DNA of 64,000 bases from Cavia porcellus (taxonomy: Eukaryota; Chordata; Mammalia; Rodentia; Caviidae). Below are positions 23,600 to 32,213 of this stretch, piece by piece (the first letter of the stretch is position 1; each line of letters starts with the position of its first letter). A program made the position numbers and the translations under genes. Below the pieces are notes generated by a model, which had not been told where the DNA came from, searched no databases, and was given only the letters and a program-made list of their open reading frames with translations. The stretch lies in assembly GCF_034190915.1 (NCBI RefSeq), contig NW_026947484.1, positions 211,556,657 to 211,620,656 of the forward strand. The letters run 5' to 3'.

Positions 23600-24680
23600 A
23601 TTATTTTAAAAGTTGGGTTTTAAGACAAAGTGACTCATGGTCCAACTACTTGTGTTCTATAAGAGAAGCACTTAATATCCAAAAACACGTGTAGGTTGAA
23701 GGTGAAAGGGTTGGAAGGGCAGTCCTCGCAGGCAGTAATCCAGAGTGTGGGGTAGTTTTACTGCTTTCAGTCAAAACAGACTTATATGGAGACAAAAAAG
23801 GAATATTCTACATGACTAACAGGGTAAATTCATCAAGAGGCTGTAACAATTATAAATGTATATGCACCAAACAACAGAGCTCCCCTCTCCTCATATATGA
23901 GTTAAACACTGATGGGTTTGAGGACAGAACTAGTCTCACAATGGCAGTTGTGCTATAGGGAAATGCTCAGATATGCTGAGCTGGTGTTCCCCAAAGTCAA
24001 AGAATTAATTCTAAGGAACAACAGATGTTAAGAGTAGGAAAATGTATTGGGAAAAGGGATGGGGAACAAGAATAGCTCCTAAGGGACAGGAGAGATGCTA
24101 AAGGAGAAGCCAGTGAGCTCACTTCTCAAAGGAAGTCCTGTAAAGCAAAATCATGAGAAAAGTAAGACATGAGTCAAAATTAGGATTAACCAGTAAGATT
24201 GCTTAGTTAATAGTAAGTTGCTTAGATAATATTGACCCAATGGTGGCGAGGGCATATGGGTGACATTATTAACATTGATAGATAATCTATCATCTTGGTC
24301 TTGTCTTTAGTCTTAGCAGCTTTAGTCTTAAATCTTAGTGTCCTTAGTCTTAGTCTTACTGGGTGGGAAAGGATGATTCACCCCAATGGGATAATTTTAA
24401 ATCTTAAAATGGTGATACCAACAACCTCAAATTTCTGTTTATCCCTTAGGGGAGCATGTAAACTAGCCATTGTGACCTTAACCTTCAGATGCATCTCCAG
24501 CCACAGTCTTGTTGGATTCTTATATTCTGCACTGACTCCCTTGAGGGCTCAGCTCTGTCTCTCTGCCTACTATATTTCTACCTAACTTAGCTGTCTATAA
24601 TAGTTGGAGATGTCAATATTACCCTTTAAAAATGGATAAAACACCTAGATACAAGATCAATAAGGAAATAGAGGTATATT
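23600..24680 (+). mobile_element. old L1 ORF2 relic (sense) interrupted by about 640 bp
   Basis: 23600-23950 reads as L1 ORF2 endonuclease/linker sequence: TAGGTTGAAGGTGAAAGGGT, GACAAAAAAGGAATATTCTA, AATGTATATGCACCAAACAA. The same element resumes near 24592 (GGAGATGTCAATATTACC, GATACAAGATCAATAAGGAA). The middle part is not L1. Confidence 0.7.
23950..24592. other. unassigned insertion within the L1 relic
   Basis: About 640 bp that does not belong to L1. It has a low-complexity TCTTAG/TTAGTCTTA-rich stretch at about 24295-24360. It could be a solo LTR or another retroelement; no terminal repeats or ORF could be made out. Confidence 0.4.
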
Positions 24681-25395
24681 TTCCATGGGGTTTATTCTAC
24701 CTAAAAGAACCCCCTCTTTTAAGTAACAATTGGAGAGAAAAGGTGCAGGGTGTGTGCTCTGGTCAGCAATACCGCACCATTTAGACAGTGTCTGTCTGTC
24801 ACCATTTAGATGCACTTTCTGTGTGAAGCTCCACTTTAGACAACAAGGTTGACCTCGTTTCAAGTCATAAGCTCAGGCTTCAGCCGGTCATCAAACCCCA
24901 TATAGTTTGGAGAGATGGGCATATGGGACCTCGTATGCCCTGTGCTAAGCCTGAACTTCATGAAATTCCCTCTTCCTCAGGGTAATTTCACTTCAAAGGA
25001 TATTTTTTCCCATGGCCACACACACAGACACTCCTGCTTTTCTTAAACAAGAGTCCCTGGCCCCAAATTAGATCAGATGTCTTTTTCTTCCACCCCAGAA
25101 GGTCCTGGGTAAAAGTGGTTCACTCCCCCTCAGCCACCAATTCTGTGAAACATGGTGTGGGAAAACCCTTGCCAAATCACTTAACACAAAACATTTTAAA
25201 AATCCTTAATTCAAAGAGAATGGAAGAGGGCTGCTGCATTTTGTACAGTGGAGAAGGCAACTAAATTGACCTCCCACAGGATAGAGATGATTGACTTTCC
25301 CAGACATTTTAAAAAGTTGTTACACAGCCAATTACCACCAAGTAAGACAGACAGCAAGCAGAAAAAGAGTTCTGAGAAGAAGAAAATCAGTAATT
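24681..25395. other. intergenic, repeat-like but unassigned
   Basis: Sequence texture (ACCATTTAGACAGTGTCTGT, AGCCGGTCATCAAACCCCAT, TGGGACCTCGTATGCCCTG) suggests an LTR-derived relic, but no family is recognised. Confidence 0.3.
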
Positions 25396-25623
25396 AAGAG
25401 GCACCTGGCCAAGGATTTAGCTCAGTGGCATAAGCGCCTCCCTGGCAAGCTTGAAGTTGTGAGTTCGAGGCCCGGTACAAAAAAAAAATCAATGTTAAAT
25501 CAATAGGGCCAGGGATTTAGCTCAGCAGTTCAGGTGCTTGCTTGGTAAGCACAAGGTCATGAGTTCGATCCCTGGTACCAAAAAAAACAAAAAAAATAGA
25601 CAGGAGGAAAAGCGGCACCTGGC
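25396..25623 (+). repeat. two ID-like SINEs in tandem within one target-site duplication
   Basis: AAGAGGCACCTGGC (25396-25409) and AAGCGGCACCTGGC (25610-25623), 13/14 identical, bracket two same-strand ID bodies: CAAGGATTTAGCTCAGTGGC..A tail (to about 25489) and GGCCAGGGATTTAGCTCAGC..A tail (25507-25598). Confidence 0.8.
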
Positions 25624-25861
25624 ACATTTTGAATTTGCTTCTTGGAATGCAGAATTGTTTCTAAATTTACCAATGCAGATTACGATTTAATAGGAAGTAT
25701 TTTCTGGAACAAAGTCCTTTATTGAAATCCAATTTCATAATCAATTTTCTCTTTAGCACAGCTAAACTGGTTCCCCTTTCCCTCATCATCTTGATTTAAA
25801 GACATTATTTTCTTTGAGATTAATTATTTCAAATTCTATTTTTAAATAAAGATTCACCCAA

Positions 25862-26560
25862 TTGTTGCATTTGTACTTTTTTAAACAGCAATGTTGAGAG
25901 GCAGTTCACATTCCGTACAATTAGGCCATTTAAAGTATATAATTTGAAATCAGGCATGGTAGTGCCTGCCTATAATCTCAGCACTTGGGAGCTTGTGGCA
26001 GGAGGAGTCCATTAAATCCAAGGCCAGGCTTGGGTATATCACAAGTTCAAGACCAAAATGAACTACACATCGAGACCACATCTCAACAAAACAAGAAGAC
26101 AAAAAATACACAACTTGATGCTTTTTAGCTTATTTATGAGCTGTACGATCATCACCATGGCCAGCTTCAAAACTTTTTTTATCAACCTTAAAGGAAACTC
26201 CATATCCATTAACAATCATTCCCATTTTTCCTCAACTTCCACAGCTACTAAGTCCCTTCTTTCTCCCAATTTCTCTGTTCTGGACAGCTCGTTCAAATGG
26301 AATCACATACCACGTGGCCTCCTGTGACTGGCTTCTTTCACTTCGACATTCAAGATTCCAGTGCGTGGATCAGCACTGCACTCCTTTCTACAGCTAAATA
26401 CTTCACTGCAAGATGCACTGCATCTCACTGTCTCATCCACCAGTTAGCAAACCCATTTGCTCTTTTGCTTCCCTGCACATCAGACTGCAAGTTCTGTGTG
26501 GACGCTCATTTTTGTTTGTCTTAGTTTATATCCAGGAGTGAGGCAGCCAGTGGTTGCCCA
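25862..26560 (-). repeat. old L1 3' UTR (antisense), split by a SINE
   Basis: Before the SINE: GTTCACATTCCGTACAATTA, TTTAAAGTATATAATTTG. After it: TGTACGATCATCACCATGGC, TTCAAATGGAATCACATACC, TGACTGGCTTCTTTCACTTC, ATCCAGGAGTGAGGC. This is the antisense L1M 3' UTR order. Confidence 0.78.
25946..26110 (+). repeat. B1-type SINE nested in L1
   Basis: AATCAGGCATGGTAGTGCCT, TATAATCTCAGCACTTGGGA, AACTACACATCGAGACCACA, A-rich tail. Confidence 0.8.
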
Positions 26561-26884
26561 TGACCTTACCTAATTTTCCTGGATAATACTCCTGCATTCT
26601 ATTTTCTTTCATAAAAGACAGAAGTGGGGGAGGGGGAGAGAGAAGGAAGCTATACCAATTCAAGTGTCTTGTATGAAGTTTTCTAGTGCATGGCAGATTC
26701 AAGAAGCCTGAGGCTGAAATGATGGCATGAAAGTAATTGGGTTAAAATAGCCCACAAAGGAAGTATTTTCTAGAAATAGTGTAACCTGGGTTGAGCTGCA
26801 TATATGAGGAACTGGAGGAGAAAGAATTGGAGAAAGAAATGAAGAATGGAAGAGAAAGATGTCCTTCCAATAAGGGCCTGTCAT

Positions 26885-27240
26885 GGCTTGGGTCTAGATG
26901 TGCCTCCAAAGCCCTATGCAGTCATAGGTAGGTCTTTTTCAGAGGTGGTTGGATCTGGGACTGACTCAAGGTACAATGTGAGGATCGAGGGCATGAGGAT
27001 TAAGACTGAGAGTGTCACCTGCCCTTAGCAGCCTAGATAAGATATAAGGGAGAGAAAGAGGTGGTGTCACCCCTTGTTGCTTTCTACCTTCTTCCTTCTA
27101 GGATGCTACTCCACCGTGGAGTCAGATGATTATAGGCAGAAACCGCTACAAACTGTGAGCTTAATCAATCTTTTCTCAGTTAACTTTGCTTATTGGGTAT
27201 TTTGTCTCAGCCATGAGAAAAATAATTAAGACAGGCCAGT
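26885..27240 (+). repeat. MaLR-like (ORR1/MT-type) solo LTR (tentative)
   Basis: Starts CATGGCTTGGGTCTAGATGT, has CTACAAACTGTGAGCTTAAT and ends GCCATGAGAAAAATAATTAA GACA, the usual 5' and 3' texture of rodent MaLR LTRs. No internal coding region. Confidence 0.55.
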
Positions 27241-28829
27241 AGCACCATGCAAAGGCCTGCTGGTTGGGTGGAAATGGAATACTTCAGAAATAAGTAAGAG
27301 GTTGTGAGCAAGACTTGAACAATTTAGTGGGAATCACTTCATTAAGAGTTTGAATGGAGGCCTGGAGTTTAAAGACTAAACTTTTACAGTTTGAGGAAAG
27401 CCATTAGAGACTGTGGTTTAGACACAGTAGTACATGATGAGATGCTCACAGCAGTGACTGCCAGGCAGTCAGGATGGACCTAGCGGGCAGAATCTGGAAT
27501 CGTGAGCCCTATCCTATCTTCAGGAGGCTGCTGCAGCAGCTCCAGGTGGGGGTAAAGGCTGTGAAGCTAGCCAGCTGGCAGTTAATAGCTTAAATTATTT
27601 ATTCAGTGGGTAAAAGCTACATTCATCACAGGGTGAATTTCCTAAAAGACCCATGCCTATGTGCAGGGAAGTCATCATTTCCCTATTACATAAATTGATT
27701 AGGTCATTCAGAATTGATTGATGTCAGAGGTTTGCTGCTAATCAAGCTAGGATAACAAGCTGGAGGACAAGGCAGGCCCATTGCCAATTGGGCAGGAGCT
27801 GGACCCACAGGCATGGAACACTGCAGAGAAGCAACCTGTCTCTGTTCTGAAGTCTGGGCAAAGTTAGCCATACAGAGGCCAGGCAGTGCCCTTCAGCTAT
27901 ATGTAGAGGTGCCTGCATAACTCCTGAAATGATTTCTGTCTGGACTTCTTACAGAAATGACCAGCCAGGTGGAATTCAGTCCCAAAGGTCCATGAATAGG
28001 CTGTCCTCAGAGTAGGGCCTGGAGCAACACTCTGGAGAGCCCAAGAGAAGAAACTGGATAAACAGCCTTGATAACAGTGACAAAAGTGTACAATGACAGC
28101 AGTTCACATTTGTATAAGGTTCCCACTGTGCTCCAGAAATGGGATGGTGGACAGATGTCAGTGGATTAGAGGTCCCCCACAGTTACACGCAAAGCTTCCC
28201 CATCCCCTTCTAAAAATCACTGCAGAACTCACCACATGCCCTCCCTCCAGTGCCAGGAAGCCCAGTTCTAAGTGGTGGTGGTGGTGGTGGATTTCTCCCC
28301 TTCTTCAAAGACACGGACAGGAATGCACGGACACAGGAGCAGCATTTCCGGGAAGCCCCTGGGGCTCCTGGTTTGGCATAACCCACATCCCAAGTCAGAT
28401 GCTGACATTCTGCTCCTCCCTAAGTGGGGCTCAGGTGCCAGGTCAGACAACTCCATACTCAAAGCTGTGAAAGGCCCAGGGAGAGATGACTGCTCATTCA
28501 GGACAATGCTGAGCACCCCAATGCATAGGAGACTGACACTGCCACCCCACTCTGAGCAGACCTTAGCTTGGAGTTCTACAGTGGAGTTTAAGGGAGCTTG
28601 GGGTTGGGGTGGCAAGGCGTGGGCAGTCTGACTTCACCACCTCCACCTGAGCGCTTAAGCACCTGCCCACCATCATCTTTATTTTCTGTCCTCTGTACTG
28701 TATCATGATTATCACGGTCCTCCCGAGGCTCAGAGAAGGCAGTCAACGGAGGTGAGGCGTGGGAATGGAGAAGGGCGGCTACCCAGAACGCAGCTGTCTC
28801 TTGGGATAGAGGATGTTTCTCACCTAATA
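27241..28829. other. SINE-free intergenic flank of the CpG island; (GGT)n at 28272-28290
   Basis: No gene or interspersed repeat recognised. Contains a short (GGT)n tract and a near-perfect palindrome GCTGCTGCAGCAGC at 27527-27540. Confidence 0.45.
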
Positions 28830-29645
28830 ACTTTGTGCCCCAGCTCGGTCCGGTGGAGAAGCGCCCTCCGCAGGCGGGCCACGGCTCATCCCCGCTGCGG
28901 ACCATCTATCTCCTCCGGACTCGCCAGCGCACACCCTCCCTGCTTCTCCTGAGCCTCTTCCACCTCCGCCGCAATGGGGTGCGTGCAGCCTCACTGACCC
29001 GGGTGGAGGTCTCAGTGCCCAGGGGCGACGAGAGGAGACCCACAGCCCCGGGTTCTGCGCGCCCACGGCCCCGGTGACCTCAGCCCCCACTGCGCTTATG
29101 TCCTCTTCTGGCTCTGTTCCGCATTGTCTCCACCCTGTCAGAGCGCTGCCTTGGCAGCCGCACTTGCCTCAAGAAGAGGACAGCGCTCAGAGGTAGAGCT
29201 GAGCGCGGGGCGCGTGGGGAGCGAGGAGCTCTGCCAGCAACCCTGCGGCACGGTGCGCTGTCCACGGTGCTGACGCCACCGCTCAGCGCTGGGGTGGGGG
29301 CAGCGGCCGCCTCTCCCCGCTCCAGAGCGCGCAGTGTTCCCGAGGGGCCCTACTAGTGCCGGTGCTGCGGGTGGACGGTGGACGGAGGACCCAGGACCCA
29401 GGAGTGGGCGAAAGCAACTCGGAATTCGGGCTGGGGTCCGAAGACCGGTGTCAGGGTTTCGCAGTCTGCAACCCTCCGGCCTCGGAGACCTCAAAGAGCT
29501 GCCAAGTTAGGCAAAGTTTCCCAGTGGCTTGAGACGAGCAAGGAATTCCAGAACCAGAGCGCAGAGAGGAGCAAGACGGGGCTCCGGAGCGCGGTGGCCG
29601 CCGGCGCCGCAGTCGCCGCTCGCCCAGTACCCCGCCTTGGGGCCG

Positions 29646-29679
29646 CCCCCTCTCCCCCCCTCCCCCAACACCCCGCCCC
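29646..29679 (-). promoter_or_regulatory. C-run tract: G-quadruplex (minus) / GC-box cluster
   Basis: Five C runs of 5, 7, 5, 4 and 4 bases lie within 34 bp. The minus (template) strand can form a multi-tract G-quadruplex and the plus strand an i-motif. The last two runs form a CCCCGCCCC Sp/KLF box. It lies about 600 bp upstream of the KCNK12 ATG, in the densest part of the CpG island, so it may act in the promoter (inference). Confidence 0.6.
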
Positions 29680-29980
29680 AGGCTCTGCTGGCTCCGCCTC
29701 TCGGCGCCGGGCGGTTCTCCGGCTGGAGCTGGGGAGGCAGCGCGCGCGGCGTCCCCGCACTCGGCTCGGCTCTGCGGCCCCCGAGGCCAACGCCGCGCGC
29801 CCAGCCCCGGGGGCGCGAGCAGGACTTCCCGCGCCGCCTGTGCCCAGGACCTGCCGGGCCGGGGACGCCCCCTGCGAAGCCCCCGGGGCCCTCTGCGTGG
29901 CCGGCTACCGCACCCGATCCTAGGCGCCCGGGCTCCGCGGCCCGTCCCGCGCGCAGCCCGCGGCCTGTGTGGGGAGGAGT

Positions 29981-30142
29981 ATGCAGTCCGGGGCCCCGCG
30001 GACGCCGGCCACAGGACGGCAGGGGCCTAGCTGTGGAGCCCCGCGCCCAAGGGCGGCGGGCCGGGAGCCTCGGGGACCGGCGAGGCGTCGGGGCGCGGAG
30101 GGGAGCGCCCCTGCCCTGGCGCCCTCCGGCCGTACGCCCTGA
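29981..30142 (+). promoter_or_regulatory. possible upstream ORF, 53 codons, in KCNK12 5' leader
   Basis: ATG at 29981 opens a 53-codon frame that ends at TGA 30140-30142. It is not in frame with the channel and has no recognisable domain. It matters only if transcription starts upstream of 29981, which cannot be told from sequence. The frame is GC-rich and may be open by composition alone. Confidence 0.3.
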
Positions 30143-30215
30143 GCGCCCCCGTCCGGGCCCCGGGGAGGCGGCCCTGACCACGGCAGCCCGCCTCGCGTCC
30201 TGCTCCCGCGGTGGG

Positions 30216-30260
30216 ATGTCGCGGCCCGGGCTCCGCGCGCCGCCCCAGCCCCGCGGCTGA
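30216..30260 (+). promoter_or_regulatory. short upstream ORF (14 codons) just before the KCNK12 start
   Basis: ATG at 30216 has G at -3 and reads 14 codons to TGA at 30258-30260. Only 10 bases then separate it from the main ATG at 30271. It is in a different frame from the channel. If the leader includes it, ribosomes translating it would have to reinitiate or leaky-scan, which would lower channel translation (inference). Confidence 0.5.
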
Positions 30261-30270
30261 GCTCCGGACC

Positions 30271-30655
30271 ATGTCCTCGCGCGGCCCCCGGCCCCCGCCC
30301 CGCCGCCGCCGCCCACCGCGCCCCTCCTGCTGTTGCTGCTGCCGCCGCCGCTCGCACCTCGACGAGGACACCGGTCGCTTCGTGCTCCTGGCGGCGCTCA
30401 TCGGCCTCTACCTGGTGGCGGGCGCCACGGTCTTCTCGGCTCTGGAGAGCCCGGGCGAGGCTGAGGCGCGCGCGCGCTGGGGCGCCACGCTGCGCAACTT
30501 CAGCGCGGCGCACGGCGTGGCGGAGCCGGAGCTGCGCGCCTTCCTCCGGCACTACGAGGCCGCGCTGGCCGCCGGGGTCCGCGCCGACGCGCTGCGCCCG
30601 CGCTGGGACTTCCCGGGCGCCTTCTACTTCGTGGGCACCGTGGTGTCGACCATAG
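30271..30655 (+). CDS. KCNK12: KCNK12 (THIK-2) first coding exon, partial CDS
   Basis: This exon encodes the N-terminal 128 residues of a two-pore-domain potassium channel subunit of the THIK group (plasma membrane/ER; dimeric K+ channel). Seen: Arg run R11-R14, Cys cluster C20-C24, Arg25-27, a hydrophobic TM1 at about 37-57 (starting GRFVLLAALIGLYLV), an extracellular cap at about 58-112 with an N-glycosylation sequon N76-F-S and no cysteine, then the first pore helix (FPGAFYFVGTVVSTI). The ATG is chosen because the protein then begins MSSRGPRPPP, as THIK-2 orthologs do, and has A at -3. The frame is open upstream to 30211 but has no ATG there. The exon ends after the first base of G129, the first filter glycine, followed by GTGAGC. 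KCNK13 is the closest alternative, but the N terminus and cap match KCNK12 as I remember it. Exon 2 lies beyond the window. Confidence 0.96.
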
Positions 30656-30661
30656 GTGAGC
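30656..30661 (+). other. KCNK12: 5' splice donor of KCNK12 intron 1
   Basis: GTGAGC directly follows ...ACC ATA G. This gives a phase-1 junction inside the glycine codon of the first TIGFG selectivity-filter motif. An intron at this pore codon is a known shared feature of many K2P genes. Reading on past the donor gives a non-homologous tail that ends near 30803, which supports splicing here. Confidence 0.93.
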
Positions 30662-31232
30662 GGCGCGCCTGGCGCGCTTCCCGTCGCCGCCCTTCCCCGG
30701 CCGGGGGCCCGGCCCTTGCCTGCCCTTTCCGCGTCCCGTTGCCTACTTCGACCTCGCTCCCTCCTTTCCGCGGTCCCCTCTTCCTGCTCCTCTCTCTTTT
30801 CTGACTTTCTGCACGAGAAGTACCCTGAGCTGCCTGTCGGCGGGAGCCCATTCAACGGGGTCCAATGGGCAAGGCCTGGCCCGTCAGGCGCCTTGTCCTA
30901 ACGTCTCTGCGCCTTGGGCGTCTGTGTCCCAGGGGATTTGTGAGGATATGGATCAAGGTCCGCGGGCTCCCTCCTGTTTCCCACCTCAGCCCTGACCGAT
31001 GATTTGGAAAGCGTTTACCTACCCCGACTCTGCGCGTTTTTTGTTTCTTCTTTCGCACTTTCTTTCACCCAGCATTTTTCCTCAAGCAGCCTTTGCGCAG
31101 GGTAGAGTGACCACTTTCCCCAAGTCACTTTCTCTAGGTCCCCTTCCCACCACCTTCTCCTGCAGTTTCCTTAGTTCTGCAGCCCACCTCACCCAGGGTT
31201 CTCTTCTCAATCCGGCCTCTGTTTCTTGACCG

Positions 31233-31336
31233 CTTTTCTTTTCTTTTTGTTTTGTTTTTTGGTACCAGGGATCGAACTCATGACCTTGCACTTAGCAGGC
31301 AAGCGCTTGAGCCGCAGAGCCAAATCCCCAGCTTGA
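31233..31336 (-). repeat. ID-like SINE in KCNK12 intron
   Basis: T-rich head then GGTACCAGGGATCGAACTCA, GGCAAGCGCTTGAGCC, CAAATCCCCAGC. Confidence 0.88.
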
Positions 31337-32103
31337 CTTCTATTTTTTGTTCCTTCACCACTTGCCACTTTTTCCAACCAGTAGCCGTGTCCAGGCGTAG
31401 CGAGAAGCAGGGACATTTTCCCTATATTCTCCATTACCACTTCTCATTTTTGGTATAAACAGTTTAGTTTTTTTTAAAAACCAAACCATGCCTCCATTTC
31501 CCCTTTTTGGCGTGTTTGTAGTCTCTGAGGCCCTCCCAGGAAGAGATTCTAGAACCACCCTGGTATGTCCACCCCACCTCTTCTACCTTCCTGCCTGGCC
31601 CTCACCTTTCCCTTCCCTGGACTCCGGTGAAACAGCCCACCCCACCCCTGTATTCACCTGTACAGAGCACAGAGAAATACAAGCTTTCACTTTGTCAGGA
31701 CTTGGTGTGTGTTCCACCCACTCCAGTACCAGTCCCGGGATGGGAGAAACTTGACCCATCAACTAGTTAGGCACTATCTCCCGTGATGCAGTTTGGGATG
31801 AGGAGTGTACTTACTGGGCTGAGCAGTGAGGGATTTCTTGGACACACCTTCCCTCGGTGGGTTCTGGGGGTTTTGCTGTGCTAGCCCAGAGCCTGGGCAT
31901 TGACCAACTGCATGGGGCTGCTCAGAGGCCTGTGGAGTGATTGTGTCCATGTGCAGGGATGAGCAACTGGAAACATCTCTCTGCATGGATGTGTACGGTC
32001 TGTGAAAGGGCTTCCTTGTCTTCAGGGATGCTTGATCTGATGCTTTTAAATAGAAAAGGCAAATATGGCCTGAATCCAAAGTGTACACAAATTGGATAAA
32101 AAT

Positions 32104-32213
32104 ACCCTTTGAAAGCTATATCGTGTTGTTATGGTGATTGAAGATATAAAATGACCCCTCAAAAAATCCCCCTTTAAGAGCTGCATCAAGTTGCTATAGT
32201 AACTAGAATTTCT
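32104..32213 (+). promoter_or_regulatory. diverged duplicate carrying two X-box (RFX)-like palindromes
   Basis: GTTGTTATGGTGAT at 32125-32138 and GTTGCTATAGTAAC at 32190-32203 both resemble the RFX X-box GTTGCYATGGYAAC. The flanks are also alike (CCCTTTGAAAGCT before the first, CCCTTTAAGAGCT before the second), so the pair probably arose by local duplication. Binding is inference. Confidence 0.4.

Larger units (their letters stand above)
28830..30970 (+). promoter_or_regulatory. KCNK12: CpG island with KCNK12 promoter and 5' leader
   Basis: CpG density and GC content rise sharply near 28830 and fall again after about 30970; the flanks are CpG-poor. The densest part is 29580-30660. GC boxes of the CCCCGCCCC type occur at 29671-29679 and just downstream of the ATG at about 30295. 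I see no TATA box near the exon, so a dispersed TATA-less start is likely. The transcription start cannot be placed from sequence alone. Boundaries are judged by eye. Confidence 0.88.

Noticed and set aside
27527..27540. GCTGCTGCAGCAGC palindrome
   Set aside because: Short GC-rich palindromes of this length are expected by chance and no partner sites are nearby.
29378..30260. Plus-strand frames of 181 and 243 codons upstream of KCNK12
   Set aside because: Same compositional effect. The 243-codon frame begins at a non-ATG codon; only its last 14 codons follow an ATG, noted separately as a uORF.
30211..30270. N-terminal extension of KCNK12 starting at 30211
   Set aside because: The codon at 30211 is GTG, not ATG, and orthologs begin at the ATG corresponding to 30271.
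29507..30855. Long minus-strand open frames (269 and 311 codons) over the CpG island
   Set aside because: Stop codons are rare by chance at this GC content. The frames are Arg/Gly/Pro/Ala-rich, overlap each other and the KCNK12 exon, and have no recognisable domain.
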